Counted from the stretch's first letter, positions 53,242-62,888 are shown. The stretch is DNA of 64,000 nt from Bacteroidota bacterium (GCA_023424015.1 JAFAEM010000010.1:62001-126000), one strand, 5' to 3'. Program-made: numbers and translations. The notes: generated from the letters alone by a model not told the origin.

Positions 53242-53342
53242 GACTATTCGTTTAGAAATGCAAAGCTACCTTCACGCGGTGCCCTCCACCATTGCCTAAA
53301 AGCAAGAAAATGTATTGACAAAAGTCAATGAAATGCCGCCGG

Positions 53343-53924
53343 CTATCTACGTGCTTTTTTACTTCTTACACGGCTTAGTGTTTCAGGAGTTAAACCCATA
53401 AATGCTGCGATCATGTGTTGGGGAACACGCCGCACGATCTCGGGATACAGGGCAGTAAAAGTATTATAACGTTCTTCTGGTGTATTGCTGATCACGGAAT
53501 TTATTCTTCTTTGAAGCGCTATATAAGCATTGGTAAGCAATATCCGCATATAAGTTTCATAACGGGGCAGCTTTTCCAACAACACCGTATTCGCCTGCTG
53601 ACTGATCAAAACAAGCTCACTGTTCTCGATGGCATCGATCGCGTAGGTGGCGGGCTCACTCGTCAAAAAACTATACAGATCGGAAATGGTCCAGCCTTCC
53701 ATGGCAAACTGTATAATTCGCTCTGTCCCCTTCTCACCGATGGTATAGGCGCGCAGCATTCCTTTTTCAACAAATGCAATATGCCTGCAAACATCGCCTT
53801 CCTGCAACAAAAATTGCTTCTTCCTTATTTTCTTGGGTATAAGATAAGTCCGGATGATCTCCTCCTCCTCTTTAGTGAGGCCGACTTTCTCATTCATCTG
53901 GCGAAAAAATGATTCGTAAAGCAT
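53343..53924 (-). CDS. Crp/Fnr family transcriptional regulator
   Basis: The 193-residue protein has an N-terminal cyclic-nucleotide-binding-like barrel at about 25-115 (RKKQFLLQEGDVCRHIAFVEKGMLRAYTIGEKGTERIIQFAMEGWTISDLYSFLTSEPATYAIDAIENSELVLI). A winged helix at about 145-190 carries RVPQHMIAAFMGLTPETLSRVRSKK. No Cys cluster is seen, so it is not a classical Fe-S Fnr. In this lineage such regulators often control the adjacent DoxX/YceI/SDR sets, so it may regulate the neighbouring redox genes; this is inference. It is 101 bases upstream of the F420-reductase-like gene. Confidence 0.9.
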   Translation of the reverse strand: MLYESFFRQMNEKVGLTKEEEEIIRTYLIPKKIRKKQFLLQEGDVCRHIAFVEKGMLRAYTIGEKGTERIIQFAMEGWTISDLYSFLTSEPATYAIDAIENSELVLISQQANTVLLEKLPRYETYMRILLTNAYIALQRRINSVISNTPEERYNTFTALYPEIVRRVPQHMIAAFMGLTPETLSRVRSKKARR

Positions 53925-53964
53925 CCTAGAATTAAAAATATTGTTTCACCAAAATACCACAATC

Positions 53965-55251
53965 TTAGTTAACCGGTGGATTATTTTGCCGCGGACGAAT
54001 GATCAGTCTCAAAGTTGGATCGTTGGTAATAAATGACCACAGCCAGTTAAATGCCAGTTTGAGCTTATTACGAAAACCGACCAATGGGATCAGGTGAATA
54101 AACAACCAGATCAGCCAGGCAAAAAACCCTTTAAAAGAAATTTTTGGCAGGTCGGCCACCGCTTTATACTTGGCTATAATAGCCATGCTACCTTTGTCCC
54201 GATACCTAAATGACTTCATTGCCAAATTATCAGCCTCCCTTTTTAAATTTTTCGCGAGCAGCTGCCCGTGCTGAATAGCCACTTGTGCCAATTGCGGGTG
54301 GCCATTTGGAAAAGCTGGATCCGTATCCTGGTAACTAATATCCCCGAGGGCGAAAATATTAGTACTACCCTTCACACGATTGAACTCATCTACCAGGATC
54401 CTGCGGCCACGCCCAATGACTTCTGCTGACAGGCCGGGGACCTCACGTGACACCACACCCGAAGCCCAGATCAGTGTTTCTGTCTGGATCATCGTACCAT
54501 CCGCCAGCACAACCTGTCCATCCGAATAATCCTTCACCGCTTTATCCAAAATAATATTCACGCCCAGTTTGCTCAACACTCTTTTCGCCTCATGCTGTGC
54601 CTTTTTGCTCATCGGCGCAAGCAGTACGGGGCCGGCGTCAACCAGGTAGATATGTGTCCCAAAATTCCTGATCTCGGGATATTCCTTTTCGGCGATGGAA
54701 CGACCCAGCTCGCCCAGCATACCCGCCAGTTCCACACCTGTAGGTCCCCCACCCGCGATAACGATATTCAATAACCGGCTTTTTTCCTCAACGCTTTTTG
54801 CCCTCACCGCCTTCTCCATGGTCAATAATAAATGATTCCGGAGATTCAGGGCTTCATCGATCGTCTTCATCGGTAACGCATTCTTCTTTACGTTTCCCAT
54901 CCCGAAATAGTTGGAATCGGTACCCATGGCGATCACCAGGTAATCATACTGCAGTACGCCAGTGTCCGTTTCAATATTGTTTTCAGCAGGGTTCACCTGT
55001 AAAAGTGATCCCATATGAAAACGCAGGTTATCCTTTTGCTGGAATAATCTTCGGAAAGGATAACTGATATTGGACGGTTCGATGAATGAAGTCGACACCT
55101 GGTAAAGCAGGGGTGGAAAAAAATGATAATTGTTCCGGTCTACCAGGGTGATGTGAAAACGCTTGTCGCGATGTAATTTCTTGATCAGGTTGATTCCAGC
55201 AAATCCTCCTCCAACTACAACCACTTTCTTTACGTTATTGTCCATACTCAT
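53965..55251 (-). CDS. type II NADH dehydrogenase (NDH-2-like FAD oxidoreductase)
   Basis: The ATG at 55251 (MSMDNNVKKVVVVGGG) places the start just before the FAD-binding loop; the longer frame, which starts from a TTG at 55299, adds 16 residues. The protein has about 428 residues. VVVVGGGFAGINLIKKL, LLYQVSTSFIEPSNISYPFR, the NADH-site loop NIVIAGGGPTGVELAGMLGE, and NIFALGDISY with TDPAFPNGHPQLAQVAIQHG are all NDH-2 features. The C-terminal hydrophobic helix (GFFAWLIWLFIHLIPLVGFRNKL) anchors it to the inner membrane. It passes electrons from NADH to menaquinone. It is upstream of the Crp-like gene by 40 bases and may share its transcript. Confidence 0.93.
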   Translation of the reverse strand: MSMDNNVKKVVVVGGGFAGINLIKKLHRDKRFHITLVDRNNYHFFPPLLYQVSTSFIEPSNISYPFRRLFQQKDNLRFHMGSLLQVNPAENNIETDTGVLQYDYLVIAMGTDSNYFGMGNVKKNALPMKTIDEALNLRNHLLLTMEKAVRAKSVEEKSRLLNIVIAGGGPTGVELAGMLGELGRSIAEKEYPEIRNFGTHIYLVDAGPVLLAPMSKKAQHEAKRVLSKLGVNIILDKAVKDYSDGQVVLADGTMIQTETLIWASGVVSREVPGLSAEVIGRGRRILVDEFNRVKGSTNIFALGDISYQDTDPAFPNGHPQLAQVAIQHGQLLAKNLKREADNLAMKSFRYRDKGSMAIIAKYKAVADLPKISFKGFFAWLIWLFIHLIPLVGFRNKLKLAFNWLWSFITNDPTLRLIIRPRQNNPPVN

Positions 55252-55386
55252 GCTATTTATGATGCTACGACTATCCCGTTCCATGTTCATTGGTGACAAT
55301 ACCCAGTCTGTTATTATCCAAAGTTAGTCATCCAAAGCCTATTGCTTTTTAACATAACAATCACGTTATGCTAAAAGCAAATCTGT

Positions 55387-56838
55387 TCATAGCAATGGCG
55401 AGACCAACCGGGCCACTTTCTCCACCAATACTTTGTATACTGGCCGCTCATGCCAGCCCACAGCGTCGATCATTTCCGCATCCCGTAAATCAGCTTCAAA
55501 GACATCTGCCAGCTGCGCGGCTATTTCCTCATCATAAACAATTGCATTGACTTCAAAGTTCAATTCAAAACTGCGACTATCCATATTTGCCGTACCAACA
55601 ATAGCTAGTTTGCGGTCGGCAACCATAGTTTTGGCATGTACAAAGCCCTTCCGGTAAAAATAGATTTCTACCCCTGCCCGCAACAGATCTTCAAAGTGTG
55701 AACGGGACGCGATATCAACAAAGGTGGAGTCAGAAATTCCCGGCACCAGCATCTTCACCTTTACACCACTCATGGAGGCTATTACCAGCGCGTTCATCAT
55801 CGTATCACCTGGCATAAAATACGGCGTCGTGATCAGGATCTCCTTTGTTGCCAGGTTGATGGCCTGGATCAAAGAAAAAAGAATCGTCGGCACGTCTGAA
55901 TCGGGTCCGCTGGCTGCTATCTGCACTACCTTATTATCCGGTCTTGTAATAGAGGCCGTGTGCGGAAACATGTCCCGGTCGGGATAGACGCTGTTATGAG
56001 TACAAAAGTTCCAGTCGCATAGAAACAGGTACTGCAGGTAGTGCACCCCTGGTCCGTCGATCCTCAAGTGCGTATCTCGCCAGAAAAGCTTGTTGCTTCC
56101 ATTATTGATATAACGGTCTGCCACATTGATGCCCCCTACAAAAGCAATAGCGCCATCGACTATGATAATCTTGCGGTGATTGCGGTAGTTGAGCCGGTTA
56201 GCCAATACCAGAAACATAATTTTGTAAAACGGCAAAGCTTCCACGCCGGCATTGTTGAGCCGTTTTGCAATATTGCGCCGTATCGAGCGACTCCCGAAAT
56301 CATCATAGATGAATCTCACCTTCACCCCCTGTGCGGCTTTTTCAATCAATATCTCCTCTATTTCCCTTCCAATCCCGCCTTCTTCAAAAATGTAATATTC
56401 CAAATGAATATGATGTTTTGCATTTCGAAGTGCCTCCAATACCTCGGGGAACTTTTGTTCACCATTGATCAACAATTTCACCGTATTTCCCGAACTCAGG
56501 GTGCTCAGCCCGCTTGAAAGCAGGAATACTGCGAGCTCCTTATTGGTTTGAACCGCGGGACCGCTGGTTTCGAGGGTTTGTTTCGATTTCCGGAAAATAT
56601 CCTCCTCTAATTTAGATGCAAGCTGAACGTCATCCACCAATTTTTTGCTGTACAACTTATGCTTGCGATAGTTGATCCCGAAAGAAAAATAAAAGACGAT
56701 GCCGAAAACCGGGACGAAGATGACAAGAAGCAGGTAGGCCAGTGTTTTGACATGACTGCGGGTATCATAAATAACCTTCAGGCATACCAGTACCAATATG
56801 ATAAGATACACGATCTCGACGATCAGCCACCAGTTCAT
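55387..56838 (-). CDS. cls: cardiolipin synthase (two HKD motifs)
   Basis: The 483-residue protein has two N-terminal membrane helices (about 3-20 and 36-55) and two PLD/HKD active-site motifs. The first is NHRKIIIVDGAIAFVGGIN near 218-236. The second is HAKTMVADRKLAIVGTANMDSRSFELN near 395-421. It condenses two phosphatidylglycerols, or PG with another lipid, to cardiolipin plus glycerol at the inner membrane. The length is that of ClsA-type enzymes. It stands upstream of NDH-2 on the same strand, 135 bases away, so cotranscription is possible but not certain. Confidence 0.94.
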   Translation of the reverse strand: MNWWLIVEIVYLIILVLVCLKVIYDTRSHVKTLAYLLLVIFVPVFGIVFYFSFGINYRKHKLYSKKLVDDVQLASKLEEDIFRKSKQTLETSGPAVQTNKELAVFLLSSGLSTLSSGNTVKLLINGEQKFPEVLEALRNAKHHIHLEYYIFEEGGIGREIEEILIEKAAQGVKVRFIYDDFGSRSIRRNIAKRLNNAGVEALPFYKIMFLVLANRLNYRNHRKIIIVDGAIAFVGGINVADRYINNGSNKLFWRDTHLRIDGPGVHYLQYLFLCDWNFCTHNSVYPDRDMFPHTASITRPDNKVVQIAASGPDSDVPTILFSLIQAINLATKEILITTPYFMPGDTMMNALVIASMSGVKVKMLVPGISDSTFVDIASRSHFEDLLRAGVEIYFYRKGFVHAKTMVADRKLAIVGTANMDSRSFELNFEVNAIVYDEEIAAQLADVFEADLRDAEMIDAVGWHERPVYKVLVEKVARLVSPLL

Positions 56839-56965
56839 GGACTTTTATTTTTCCGTATTAGACCTTTTACAACTCTCTTCAAATCCTGATCGACAAATTA
56901 ATACGATTAGGTAATTAACAGAAATAAAAGTTTTGAAAGTGGGGATGTCCTTGCGAAACAAAAGA

Positions 56966-56988
56966 GATCCCGGTAACAAACCGGGATC
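56966..56988 (-). terminator. hairpin/terminator after the haloperoxidase gene (minus strand)
   Basis: GATCCCGGT (56966-56974), five-base loop AACAA, then ACCGGGATC (56980-56988), a perfect nine-pair stem. On the minus strand it is followed by TCTTTTGTTT, a weak T-rich run. It sits in the 233-base gap between cls and the haloperoxidase gene and suits the latter. Confidence 0.7.
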
Positions 56989-57071
56989 ATTCTCATGAGT
57001 CACCAATTTAAATCCCGTTACTTGTTATTGTGACATTGAACCGTCCTGCTTATGAAATTTCCTGAAAACGA

Positions 57072-58373
57072 CTACCTGGTTCGCAACCTGCTTACCACAT
57101 TCGCGCCAACCTTTCTCCCCTGTGCATATCCTGCTTCGATGGAAGGCTGGTAATGTATCCCCGCATAAAACCTCGATTGCCCTGCTTCTTTTGCAGCGTG
57201 GTCAAAACTGTTGAAATTCCGCCTACTCATTCCTATTCCATCGTAAGTGTGGTCGGAAAAAGCGTAGTTATTTCCAAACACCGATTCTAGCGCATACACA
57301 CCTGATGCGGAAATGGTGGAATGAGCAGAAGCATACTCAGGATGCGGAGGTGTTGAGATCAATGGTAGCCATGCTGTTTCACCCATGTACTTACGGATAT
57401 ACGTCACCGGCCTGATGGTATGATACTGGTATTTCGTCTGCCAGCAAGTGATCGTCGCGTCGTTCATCGCCACCCCGAGGCGCAGGTAAGCCACTGCACC
57501 GTCAGGCAAGGAGGTTTTCTCCTTTTCCAACACCTGCTTCAAAACACTAAACCAGTGACCAAACACAGAGACATACTGTCCATTGGGCGCATCATCCCAG
57601 AATAAAGCGATTGCTTTTTGATCTGGGGTAAGTACTTTGCTAACATCCAGTACTTCTTTTACCATTTGATAGAATCCCGACCCGGGTTCTTTTGAAAATG
57701 GGATAAGTCCATCAGGCATCGTCCCCGTGTTGCTACCCGATACCAAAAGTCGGTTGTTTCCCCAGCCCGGCATATTAGCGCCTGCAAAACCATTCGGCGT
57801 GGGCTCCCAGTATCCTTCGCCCAGTGGAGTGTAAGCTGTGTTGGCCTGGCCGGCTCCATCCTGTTTGCTCCATTCTATGACTGACGCTGCAATACTTTTA
57901 CCATATTCAACGGAAGCATCGAGATCGAACTTATCACCTATTGTTTTTTCAAAAGCTGTAAAATAGGCTCCCTCCAAAGAATCAACAGCTTCAACATTAT
58001 TGATATTGGTACTATAAAAGAACCGAAGCATGGAAGCGATGGAGGCATTCGCAGCTGCCGGGTGAAATATTTTGACGCCCTTGGGCTCGACGGGTATGAC
58101 CAGGTTACCGTTCAGTTTTGAAGCGACACTTTTGTATCCCGGCATTCCACCGACCAAAGATTCATACAAGGCAACACCTGTGTAAGAGAAATGCCTGGAG
58201 TAGGCAATATGCGTTACGCCCGTTGTATTTCGTATCATTTGGAGGTGAAGTCCTATCCATCCAGTAAGTAATTTGGAGTCGCTTTTTACCGTCCCGGGAT
58301 AGCCCGGGTAGTTCTTATGGCAGGCGGTAAGCAGGAGCATAACCATGCCAGTTAGAAAAAATATCTTTTTCAT
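57072..58373 (-). CDS. vanadium-dependent haloperoxidase/PAP2-family lipoprotein
   Basis: The 433-residue protein has a lipoprotein signal ending LLTAC (Cys at about 18). The C-terminal part has the metal-centre residues of the vanadium haloperoxidase/PAP2 superfamily: PPHPEYASAHSTISASG near 340-356 (the SxHS loop), then SFDHAAKEAGQSRFYAGIHYQPSIEAGYAQGRKVG near 385-419 with the conserved Arg and His. The N-terminal alpha-helical half (DAPNGQYVSVFGHW) fits the family of the chloro/bromoperoxidase-like proteins often found in Bacteroidota. Actual halide oxidation versus phosphatase activity cannot be told. The gene is alone on its strand between cls and the methyltransferase. Confidence 0.87.
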   Translation of the reverse strand: MKKIFFLTGMVMLLLTACHKNYPGYPGTVKSDSKLLTGWIGLHLQMIRNTTGVTHIAYSRHFSYTGVALYESLVGGMPGYKSVASKLNGNLVIPVEPKGVKIFHPAAANASIASMLRFFYSTNINNVEAVDSLEGAYFTAFEKTIGDKFDLDASVEYGKSIAASVIEWSKQDGAGQANTAYTPLGEGYWEPTPNGFAGANMPGWGNNRLLVSGSNTGTMPDGLIPFSKEPGSGFYQMVKEVLDVSKVLTPDQKAIALFWDDAPNGQYVSVFGHWFSVLKQVLEKEKTSLPDGAVAYLRLGVAMNDATITCWQTKYQYHTIRPVTYIRKYMGETAWLPLISTPPHPEYASAHSTISASGVYALESVFGNNYAFSDHTYDGIGMSRRNFNSFDHAAKEAGQSRFYAGIHYQPSIEAGYAQGRKVGANVVSRLRTR

Positions 58374-58412
58374 TTTAAAGATTTAATAGTTATTAAAAAA
58401 TCAGGTTCGTGA

Positions 58413-59195
58413 TTATTTTTCTGCAATAAATACCAGGAACTGGTTTTGCAGATGATACATATCGCCGGCGAGTTTGAATGGCTGTAGTGCAAAGGCGATC
58501 TTGTCTTTAACCTTCTTTTCATCATTCAAATTGCAGGCAGCTGCTGCCGGGCCTGTACCCATAAAACTTTTTACACCATCATTAAGCTTTTCATAAAAGA
58601 TGGGGCACTCCACTTTCGATTTGGAGCGTAGTTTCAAACCAATGCCTTCGATAATGGATTCCATACGGCCATCTTCAGAAAGAGCAAATGGGCCAGGAGT
58701 GCCGGGTGGTGGCGGAGGCAATAAGGTGCCGATCGCTTTCAGGACCTCGGTTGCTTCGCTAAACTCGGGCTTATCCCAAATACCAATCACAAGACGGCCT
58801 TTTGGCTTCAATACCCTTCGCGCTTCCACCAGCGCCCGGGTAAAATCACCCGCATACTGAAAGGAATTAAAACCAGTAACTACATCGAAGCTATTGTCGG
58901 CAAAAGGCATAGCTTCCAGGTCTTCCTCAAGAAAGTTATTGTCGGGATTTCGCTCGCGTGCTACCTGCAGCAACCCCGGGGCTGCGTCAATACCAATGAC
59001 CTGGGCACCCTGCCCGATAGCCATATTACTGAAAAGTCCCGCGCCGCACCCGGCATCAAGTAGTAAAGTGTCAGGGCTTAAATTTAACTGTGCCAGTACT
59101 TTTTTGTACATCGGGAGAAAGTATGGCTCGAAGTACCGCGACCAATACTTAGGAGCGATGCTCCATAGTTTTCCTTGGATTTGTTTTGTGCTCAT
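58413..59195 (-). CDS. class I SAM-dependent methyltransferase
   Basis: The 260-residue protein has the UbiE/Methyltransf_11 motif series: TLLLDAGCGAGLFSNMAIGQGAQVIGIDAAPGLLQVARERN near 43-83, then EDLEAMPFADNSFDVVTGFNSFQYAGD near 89-115 and LKPKGRLVIGIWDKPEF. Small-molecule C- or O-methylation is likely; the substrate is unknown. It lies 40 bases upstream of the haloperoxidase and about 100 bases after the AraC gene, so it may be under that regulator. Confidence 0.9.
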   Translation of the reverse strand: MSTKQIQGKLWSIAPKYWSRYFEPYFLPMYKKVLAQLNLSPDTLLLDAGCGAGLFSNMAIGQGAQVIGIDAAPGLLQVARERNPDNNFLEEDLEAMPFADNSFDVVTGFNSFQYAGDFTRALVEARRVLKPKGRLVIGIWDKPEFSEATEVLKAIGTLLPPPPPGTPGPFALSEDGRMESIIEGIGLKLRSKSKVECPIFYEKLNDGVKSFMGTGPAAAACNLNDEKKVKDKIAFALQPFKLAGDMYHLQNQFLVFIAEK

Positions 59196-59294
59196 TGTTG
59201 ATAAGGTTTAATGTTTAAATGAATAACAACTCAAAACTAGTATCTAACCAGTCGGTACACATTGCTTCAAAGTCCAGAAATATGACTAAAAAGC

Positions 59295-60158
59295 TCAGGC
59301 CGAAATCTTTTGTCGCGCGGAAGCAGGTGATATTCCAAAATGCCTTCGAAACGAACGGCTAAAATGTGAAGGACTTTCAAAACCACTTTCAAAGGCGGCC
59401 TGGCTTACAGAGGTGTCGGTATTGGTAAGCAGGTGCATGGCATGGTTAAGCCTTTTTTCCATGAGCCACTTGCCGGGCGTGCAATTAAACTGCTTTTGAA
59501 AATCTCTTTTGAATGCCGACAGGCTTCGATGTGTCAATACAGCGTACTCTTCCAGTTTAAGGTTGAAACAAAAATTGTCTTCCATTATTTTTTGCAGCGA
59601 CACATTCCGCGGTCTTTTGAGAAGGGAATTAAAAAACGCATGAAGCTCATGGTTTGCCGGATCATCTGCGACATTCAGGATCAATTCCCGGAATTTTAAC
59701 TCGAGGATGGAAGGATCAGGTTCTCTAACATTACCAAAATAAGGCATCATTGAGTAGTAAAACGCTTCCAGCAACCCGCTGCTGTTTACAGGCATCACGG
59801 TCTGATATCGCTTATCGGACATCCTTATCACATCTGATTTGTTACGCAACACCTCACAAATAAATTCATCGGAGATAAAAAATAAAACAATACAAAATTC
59901 CGCATCAAAGAATTGCTCCACGATCACCGCGCCTTTCTGCACGAAAACGCAGGATCCTTTGCGCAAATCGTATGAACCATGCGCAGTATGCCAGACTTTT
60001 CTGCCCTCCACCACATACGCGATGTAATTTAGATGACTCCAGATATCCTGGTACTGATTTTCAAGTGGACAATTGTACCGTGTGATCAGGGCGTCCCCAC
60101 ACCTAAGCTGGCGATGGTACACAGGATCGGCCACAATCTTGTCGTAAAAATTAATCAC
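59295..60158 (-). CDS. AraC family transcriptional regulator
   Basis: The 287-residue protein begins with a GTG at 60158; no upstream ATG is in the open frame. It has an N-terminal cupin-like sensing domain (HTAHGSYDLRKGSCVFVQKGAVIVEQFFDAEFCIVLFF) at about 55-110. Two helix-turn-helix motifs at about 190-285 (LEEYAVLTHRSLSAFKRDFQKQFNCTPGKWLMEKRLNHAMHLLTNTDTSVSQAAFESGFESPSHFSRSFRRHFGISPA) mark an AraC/XylS DNA-binding domain. It is a candidate regulator of the adjacent methyltransferase or SDR. The ligand is unknown. Confidence 0.93.
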   Translation of the reverse strand: MINFYDKIVADPVYHRQLRCGDALITRYNCPLENQYQDIWSHLNYIAYVVEGRKVWHTAHGSYDLRKGSCVFVQKGAVIVEQFFDAEFCIVLFFISDEFICEVLRNKSDVIRMSDKRYQTVMPVNSSGLLEAFYYSMMPYFGNVREPDPSILELKFRELILNVADDPANHELHAFFNSLLKRPRNVSLQKIMEDNFCFNLKLEEYAVLTHRSLSAFKRDFQKQFNCTPGKWLMEKRLNHAMHLLTNTDTSVSQAAFESGFESPSHFSRSFRRHFGISPASARQKISA

Positions 60159-60281
60159 CGCGAAAAATTGAGGCGTGAAATTAAACCAGGCATACTTGTA
60201 CCGGGATGATACCTGCGTAAAATAGAACCGATCTTTAGCCGGTGAGCGGTTTTCCTGAGCGGAATGGGAGACCCCGCTGCA

Positions 60282-60965
60282 TCAAACCCGGCCGTAAACC
60301 TTTAAAACCGGCTCCCTTAATATCCGCCCTTCCTCACTGCTGTAAAAATGAATGACTCCGGCAATCTCTTCCGGTGTGACCCATTTACTGAAATCAGCCC
60401 CGGGCATCGCCTGACGGTTATCGGATGTGTCGATGGTAGATGGAACGACAACACTAACCACGACATCGCTTTTTCCAGCTTCCTCATTCATCATTTCCGC
60501 CAGCCGGAAAAGAAGAGATTTGGTCAAACTATAGGCCACCATGGATTTGCCCGACTTTGCTTCAAGCCCCGGACGTGACCCAATAAAAAATAGTCGACCA
60601 AAGCTTTGTTCCATCATTTGGAGAAACACCGGTCGGGCGATATGGTAAGCGGTTTCAAAATTGAGTTTATATTGTTTGACCAAATCGGCGGATGCGGTAG
60701 TTTCCAGGTTCCCCATGGCAAAACCACCTACCGTGAATACAGCTACATCGATAGTTCCCTGTTTTTCTATCACCGAACTAATAAAGTGATTTACTTTAAC
60801 CTCATCGCTAAGATCGATAACTGCCTGTTCATAGTTAGCGTTATTTTCGATCGCAGTCGCCTCGCGATGGACAGTGCCAATTACCTTATATCCCTCTTTC
60901 AAAAATTTTTTAACAACGGCCTGTCCAAGGTTCCCTGCTGCACCGGTTACAATGGCGTTCTTCAT
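60282..60965 (-). CDS. short-chain dehydrogenase/reductase
   Basis: The 227-residue protein begins MKNAIVTGAAGNLGQAVVKKFLKEGYKVIGTVHR, with TGxxGxLG, and has an Arg after beta-2 that suits NADP(H). IDVAVFTVGGFAMGNLET near 72-89 takes the place of the NNAG motif, and the catalytic YSLTKSLLFRLAEMM (YxxxK) is near 145. It is a divergent small SDR of unknown substrate. It lies upstream of the AraC gene on the same strand, with 123 bases between them. The intergenic part holds no clear feature. Confidence 0.88.
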   Translation of the reverse strand: MKNAIVTGAAGNLGQAVVKKFLKEGYKVIGTVHREATAIENNANYEQAVIDLSDEVKVNHFISSVIEKQGTIDVAVFTVGGFAMGNLETTASADLVKQYKLNFETAYHIARPVFLQMMEQSFGRLFFIGSRPGLEAKSGKSMVAYSLTKSLLFRLAEMMNEEAGKSDVVVSVVVPSTIDTSDNRQAMPGADFSKWVTPEEIAGVIHFYSSEEGRILREPVLKVYGRV

Positions 60966-61046
60966 GTCATGATTTTAATATCAAGATACGCAAAATCAAA
61001 GGGCTGAGGGCTTAGCCGGTGACAGACATATCATTAAAATATTCCG

Positions 61047-62888
61047 TTAGTTGACAGGTACGAATTCCGGTCGCCTGATAAAATTGCTGTTGTATTTAAA
61101 CCGGATATTTGTATTGACCTCAAACCGCCAGCTCTCATTCCGGAAATTTTTGCGCGGAAAATACATGCCCCGGAATTCAGTTGTGCCAAAGATCAGGCTT
61201 TCATTCCGGATACGGATACCACCACCGATGGATGCATATAATTTGGGCACCGATTCCTGGTTGACCTTTAAATTGATATAAGTCGCATTGGTAAATACAA
61301 AAGGTGCAAAGCGGAAAAATAAAACGGTCCAAGGACTAAAGAAGACCGATTCGGCTTTTGCAGTTGCCCTGAAATTACCCGACGCAAAATTATTTCTTAA
61401 CTCTTCAAGCCCGTACTGACTTTCGATTCGGACAGGTTCACCCAGCAGACTATTGATCTGCCTCGTAATGCTGGCCCCGAGAAAATAACGTTGCTTCCAT
61501 CTTCTATTCATATTGTGAAGGTGGCTGAAATAATCTACCCGTGCCAACAGGTCAACATCCTCCGGTTTCCCCCGATGTAAAAAAGTTCCGGCCTTAATAC
61601 TATAGTCAAAATATTGCTGTGATTTCGTAAAAAAATAATGCTGGAAACTCAAGCCCGCATAGGGCCGCTCTCTTTGCTGCTTGCGAGTCCATCCAAACGT
61701 TGCAGATCCTTCCATGCCCTCCGGCACGTCCTCATTTCTACCAAAGCCATAAATGTACTGGGTCTTATAAAAGTTTTGCCTGAAAAAAGAAAACGAACCC
61801 AATACCGCCTCGAGATCTGCATACCGGTAATCATATTCCTGCTCAAACTTTAAAGGCCGGTAATCAAACTTTTGTTTCACCCAACGTAGACCCAACAGGC
61901 GTCGTAAACGTGTTCCGGCGGCATTGCCATTTCCATCAGGCTTATCAGCATCCATATTCCATGAAGCCCAGGTATCGATGATGTCGAATTTATACTGGTA
62001 GTCCTGAAAGTATAAGGAATCTGTGCTGTAGAAATTTTGTGTCTTCCTAAACTCCACTTCGCCACCATAGGTCCATTTCATAAACCTGTTGACCAGGGGG
62101 CGTGTGAGCCGAAGATAGCTGACCCTTTCTTCCCGAATGCCAGGATGGATTGTTTTGGAAAAATTTGTAAAGCCCGCAGAAACCGTCACAAAGCTGCCCA
62201 TAATATTACGCTTGGTAAAATCAAAGCCATACCCAAACTGCTCGGCCCTTGAAGCGTCGAAAAGCCCCTGTACACTTACTTCGTCGCCATATCCCATAAT
62301 ATTATCTTCTTTGATACTGGCCGATACAGTTTCTGTATTGTGCATCCTGAAACTACCGCCAATAGACAAGACATCATAGGTTACCACAACGATATCAACG
62401 GAATCGGTACCGGCAACTGGTACCACACGTATCCGGGCATCTCGAACAAAGGGCAGGTCGCGAAGGTGTCTTTCGTTGTCACCCATGATATAAGGGGATA
62501 ATTGCTGGTTGCGGGAGAAAAACAGGTGGTTCCTAAAGACAAAATCCCGGGTTTTGCGGTGCAGGTGATTGGAGAGGCGCTTTAGTTTGTTATTGATGCC
62601 CCTTGACGAATCAATAATATCAAATTCATGCGCTTCAATTCTAATATCCCGTATAGTTCGGCCTTTATAGCGCTGGAAGGGCCGGTCATTCCGTAACAAA
62701 CCCTGCTCTTCACCCGCGGTATCATCTACCAGCAGGTTCTGGGCGAGCTTCCCGATTATCCCCCGCTGGCGTAGTATAATGCTGTCGATAGATTTTTTTG
62801 TCGCGGTGTCCACCTGCCCAAAAGCGGAAAAGCATGTGATTAAGAAAATGACAAGTAAAAAGGTACGCGTATTTCCTGCTAAGGGCAT
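61047..62888 (-). CDS. Omp85/BamA-like outer membrane protein (POTRA + barrel)
   Basis: The 613-residue protein has a signal peptide (to about 24, SAFGQ). A POTRA-like region at about 70-165 has RTIRDIRIEAHEFDI and ERHLRDLPFVRDARIRVVP. A long beta-barrel follows from about 175, made of alternating strands (GDEVSVQGLF, FVTVSAGFTNF, YGGEVEFRKTQ, ATAKAESVFFSPWTVLFFRFAPFVF). Its C-terminal strand FRFEVNTNIRFKYN fits the family, but the last residues (EFVPVN) extend beyond it. The organisation is that of Omp85 superfamily assembly or secretion proteins, perhaps a TamA-like one. It is divergent from the secreted protein at 63059. A specific client is not known. Confidence 0.75.
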   Translation of the reverse strand: MPLAGNTRTFLLVIFLITCFSAFGQVDTATKKSIDSIILRQRGIIGKLAQNLLVDDTAGEEQGLLRNDRPFQRYKGRTIRDIRIEAHEFDIIDSSRGINNKLKRLSNHLHRKTRDFVFRNHLFFSRNQQLSPYIMGDNERHLRDLPFVRDARIRVVPVAGTDSVDIVVVTYDVLSIGGSFRMHNTETVSASIKEDNIMGYGDEVSVQGLFDASRAEQFGYGFDFTKRNIMGSFVTVSAGFTNFSKTIHPGIREERVSYLRLTRPLVNRFMKWTYGGEVEFRKTQNFYSTDSLYFQDYQYKFDIIDTWASWNMDADKPDGNGNAAGTRLRRLLGLRWVKQKFDYRPLKFEQEYDYRYADLEAVLGSFSFFRQNFYKTQYIYGFGRNEDVPEGMEGSATFGWTRKQQRERPYAGLSFQHYFFTKSQQYFDYSIKAGTFLHRGKPEDVDLLARVDYFSHLHNMNRRWKQRYFLGASITRQINSLLGEPVRIESQYGLEELRNNFASGNFRATAKAESVFFSPWTVLFFRFAPFVFTNATYINLKVNQESVPKLYASIGGGIRIRNESLIFGTTEFRGMYFPRKNFRNESWRFEVNTNIRFKYNSNFIRRPEFVPVN

